In this document: one piece after another, positions 20,426 through 22,507 of the stretch
Numbering within the stretch: position 1 is the stretch's first letter
Layout: each line of letters begins with the position of its first letter
IMG/VR virus record: IMGVR_UViG_3300049855_000028
Span: 1 to 22,507 of that record
From: a virus
DNA length: 22,507 bases
Strand: one strand, 5' to 3'
Made by a program: the position numbers and the translations under genes
Notes under the pieces: generated by a model
Seen by the model: only the letters and a program-made list of their open reading frames with translations
Told to the model about the DNA's origin: nothing
The model's database searches: none

Positions 20426-21571
20426 TTATCGGTAGACGTACATCGTTGCGAAGCCGCTGTCAAAGACACCTGCTCCCGAGACTGACGTAATTGTCAGGGT
20501 ACCGGGAAAGGATGAGACCACAACGGAACCTGTGGCTATGCCATAACCCCCATTCGTTGATGCCCAAGCTCCAACTAAGGACTCTACAATCCAGCTTTGA
20601 TCGTTTATCTTTGTGAGGGTTATAGCCCCGCCCATTTTGTGGCTAGCAGCCATTGCGTTTGTTATGGCTACACGGCTAGCAGCGTTCCAAAGTACACCGA
20701 AGGTGTTCCCACCAACATCAGAGCCCACGGTCTTGCCGTTGTAGCTTGTGGTATTAGCCACAAGAAGGGCAAGGTCTTGCGCCCCTGTAAAGGATGCGTC
20801 TGCGAACACAATCTTGATCATCACCGCATCTGTCGGTATCCCGGAGAATGCGGTACTCGTGCCGTTTAGATTAAGCGTGTCGTCTGTACGGAAGCTCTTA
20901 AGCTGACCGCGACTGTCGGAAACATTACCCAGAGAAGCAACCACATTCCCTAAGGCATTCATATCCCCGTAGATGGCGGCATCGTTTGTTACGGTCAACG
21001 CGTCTCCAATAGACACGCTAGATGTGGTAGAGAGGGCTCCTGTTACAACTATACCGAAGCCGTTTGTGTTTAGGCGGAGTGTACCGTTACCGAACAAGAA
21101 AACATCGCCACTCCTTGTCCCTGTTATCCACGGTTTCTCGTATGCAGCAACAGATGAGATCTGTCCAAGGGTCATGTTGCCGCTGGCATCCACTCCCAGA
21201 GAAACACCACCGAACGTTTCGTTGTAAGAACGAAATACAGGGGACGCACCAGAGGCTAGCTTCGCGCTAACGATACCTGTGAAGGTTGCCCCCGACAGAC
21301 TAGCTTTGTTATCCAGAGAGGTCTGTACGTTGGCTGTTAGGCCCGTCAGAAAGTTAAGTTGGGTGGAGGTTACTGAAGAACTCAATCCAGCGAGGGCGTT
21401 AAGGTTGCCCTGTGTCGCGTTTACAGCCCCAGTTAAGGACGGGAAGGTGGCCTTGATAGTCCGCTTAAGCAGGCGCAGGTGGTTGTCCCCATCACTTTTG
21501 GGATCAACGGCCCCGTCCGGCCAGTTTATGTTCAGGTCACTAATGTAGTTTGCGCTACTTTCCACTGCCAT
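20426..21571 (-). CDS. Tail fibre / receptor-binding protein
   Basis: A 381-residue protein. The N-terminal ISDLNINWPDGAVDPKSDGD and HLRLLKRTIKATFPSLTGAV form a segment widely found at the virion-anchoring start of podovirus and siphovirus fibres. It continues as a Ser/Thr/Gly/Ala/Asn-rich beta-structured shaft (TGALSTTSSVSIGDALTVTN) and ends in a beta-rich tip (TITSVSGAGVFDSGFATMYV). The shaft has a loosely repeating pattern like trimeric fibres. No enzymatic (depolymerase) motif or chaperone autocleavage signature is seen. A GGAGG site precedes ATG 21571, one base from the adaptor stop. It is placed before the tail tube B-like gene, unlike T7, where the fibre gene is far downstream. Confidence 0.8.
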   Translation of the reverse strand: MAVESSANYISDLNINWPDGAVDPKSDGDNHLRLLKRTIKATFPSLTGAVNATQGNLNALAGLSSSVTSTQLNFLTGLTANVQTSLDNKASLSGATFTGIVSAKLASGASPVFRSYNETFGGVSLGVDASGNMTLGQISSVAAYEKPWITGTRSGDVFLFGNGTLRLNTNGFGIVVTGALSTTSSVSIGDALTVTNDAAIYGDMNALGNVVASLGNVSDSRGQLKSFRTDDTLNLNGTSTAFSGIPTDAVMIKIVFADASFTGAQDLALLVANTTSYNGKTVGSDVGGNTFGVLWNAASRVAITNAMAASHKMGGAITLTKINDQSWIVESLVGAWASTNGGYGIATGSVVVSSFPGTLTITSVSGAGVFDSGFATMYVYR

Positions 21572-21572
21572 A

Positions 21573-22208
21573 TCAGGCCTCCGGGTTTACTGAGAGCGTA
21601 TCACCGCTCCAGCTAGCTTTGTCGTCTATAGCCTGTATTTCCATAAGGGCTTGTGAGAACTTTGATTCGTACATGGCAGCAAACTCTTCGTCTGTGATGT
21701 ATACACCCAGTTCGACCAAGGCACCGTATAGGACACCTGTTGCATTATTAGTCAGAAACCAGTTAGAGTCTGTGTCGGCGATTAGGGTGGGTGGCTCACG
21801 CCAGTATATTAACTCGAAGACCAGTCCAACACCTGAGGGAGCCGTAACTAGGAGTTGTTGTCCACCAGCGGTTGTCTTCTTGGCAAAGTACAAAGGGTCC
21901 CCTGCGGAAGACCACTTCAACTCCTCTACAAAATCCAAAGACTTTGTTTCAAGGTAAATAGGCTGAGATGCGGAAAGTAGTTTCAGGCTTTTTGTTTCTA
22001 AGTAGTCTGTTGGGATAGTAATACCTTGGCCGTTATGGACGATTTGATCGTTAAACTCCATCTGCCTCACGCGGACTAACCGGGCCATCCTACCAATAGC
22101 TATGTTGATGAAGTCATCAATCACACCGTCCGATATGACAGCGGTATCCGCCCAGTCTCGTACCTTACCCCGCATCTCTGCGAGATTTGCTGCATATAGT
22201 CCTGACAT
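21573..22208 (-). CDS. Head-to-tail adaptor / tail tube A protein (T7 gp11-like)
   Basis: A 211-residue protein. The helical start LAEMRGKVRDWADTAVISDG and IDDFINIAIGRMARLVRVRQ, then a beta-region (ITIPTDYLETKSLKLLSA) and a helical C-terminus (YITDEEFAAMYESKFSQALM) match the build of podovirus adaptor/tail-tube A proteins that ring the portal. A seven-residue sequence, YLETKSL, occurs twice 15 residues apart (about 69-75 and 84-90). The ribosome binding site is weak (CAGGTTG). It sits next to the fibre and tail tube B-like genes, as expected. Confidence is fair; the precise type of adaptor cannot be set by eye. Confidence 0.7.
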   Translation of the reverse strand: MSGLYAANLAEMRGKVRDWADTAVISDGVIDDFINIAIGRMARLVRVRQMEFNDQIVHNGQGITIPTDYLETKSLKLLSASQPIYLETKSLDFVEELKWSSAGDPLYFAKKTTAGGQQLLVTAPSGVGLVFELIYWREPPTLIADTDSNWFLTNNATGVLYGALVELGVYITDEEFAAMYESKFSQALMEIQAIDDKASWSGDTLSVNPEA

Positions 22209-22210
22209 AT

Positions 22211-22504
22211 TTACAACCTGCTATTGTGTGTCCGTAGGTGTTTCCAATCTGGAGAGTTCAACTTAAGGAAGAGCCTTCGTTTGACATCGGGGTCATTGGC
22301 CATATCGAATATGTTCAAGCCCTCCTTCAACCACTGCTCTATTACAATGTTAGGAATGCTTGCAACCCTGCGGCCAAAGGCATTACGGTTCTGGTCTTCA
22401 TCATAAACTCTCTTGTTCTCTTCGAGGATGCCTTCTACATCCTGCACTCTTTCTATGGTAACATCTGTATCGCCACCATGATAGATAGTTTTTACATCAC
22501 TCAT
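22211..22504 (-). CDS. Small hypothetical virion-operon protein, 97 aa
   Basis: A 97-residue protein whose ATG (22504-22502) is three bases from the window edge, so its ribosome binding site is not visible; a longer form from outside is possible. It has TDVTIERVQDVEGILEENKR, an Asn-rich stretch, then VASIPNIVIEQWLKEGLNIF and PDVKRRLFLKLNSPDWKHLR. Small proteins with this 'RVQDVEPILE ... RKVASIPNVV ... W' plan are found after the major capsid protein in many phages, and I expect the capsid gene next on the right outside the window. Function unknown. Confidence 0.75.
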   Translation of the reverse strand: MSDVKTIYHGGDTDVTIERVQDVEGILEENKRVYDEDQNRNAFGRRVASIPNIVIEQWLKEGLNIFDMANDPDVKRRLFLKLNSPDWKHLRTHNSRL

Positions 22505-22507
22505 TAT

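Noticed and set aside
1-22507. CRISPR array, tRNA genes, insertion sequence or integrase with attachment site
   Set aside because: I looked for regularly spaced repeats, cloverleaf folds, transposase or recombinase motifs and found none that hold up.

Overview
The window looks like about half of the genome of a short-tailed (podovirus-like) bacteriophage of a Gram-negative host. The evidence is a T7-type replication set (fused primase-helicase, family A DNA polymerase with proofreading exonuclease, 5'-3' exonuclease, acidic-tailed ssDNA-binding protein), small overlapping genes with Shine-Dalgarno sites, and a virion module of tail-tube and DNA-ejection type proteins. The gene set (class II ribonucleotide reductase, amidoligase, DUF3310, metallophosphoesterase, no visible T7-type RNA polymerase) reminds me of marine and environmental SIO1/VpV262-like podoviruses. 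That placement is inference. No integrase, repressor, tRNA, rRNA, IS element or CRISPR array is visible.

Layout. Bases 1-11994 are all on the plus strand. They hold a 5'-truncated amidoligase-like gene, a terminator, the primase-helicase, a cassette of three small unknown genes (2729-3691), an ECF-like sigma factor, a small unknown gene, DNA polymerase, an ssDNA-binding-like protein, a SLOG/DUF2493 protein, a tiny basic protein, a 5'-3' exonuclease, an HNH endonuclease, two small unknowns, a metallophosphoesterase, a DUF3310 protein, another small unknown and a B12-dependent ribonucleotide reductase. Bases 12012-22504 are all on the minus strand. Read in the direction of transcription (right to left) they hold a small virion-associated unknown, a head-tail adaptor/tail tube A candidate, a tail fibre, a tail tube B-like protein, a small unknown, a GNAT-like protein, three large ejection-protein candidates and a small membrane/coiled-coil protein. 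The two arms converge at about 12.0 kb, where there is a clear intrinsic terminator for the plus strand and a second strong hairpin.

How the genes work together. The plus arm supplies DNA replication and deoxynucleotide production, plus a possible transcription switch (the sigma factor). The minus arm builds the tail and the internal ejection apparatus. Terminase, portal, capsid and a clear lysis cassette are not visible and presumably lie outside. Coding is extremely dense: there is no gene-free stretch longer than about 75 bases, and many junctions are 4-nt or 8-nt start/stop overlaps, which suggests translational coupling. The strongest oddity is the DNA polymerase, which differs from T7 gp5 and E. 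coli Pol I at three well-known nucleotide-binding positions at once.
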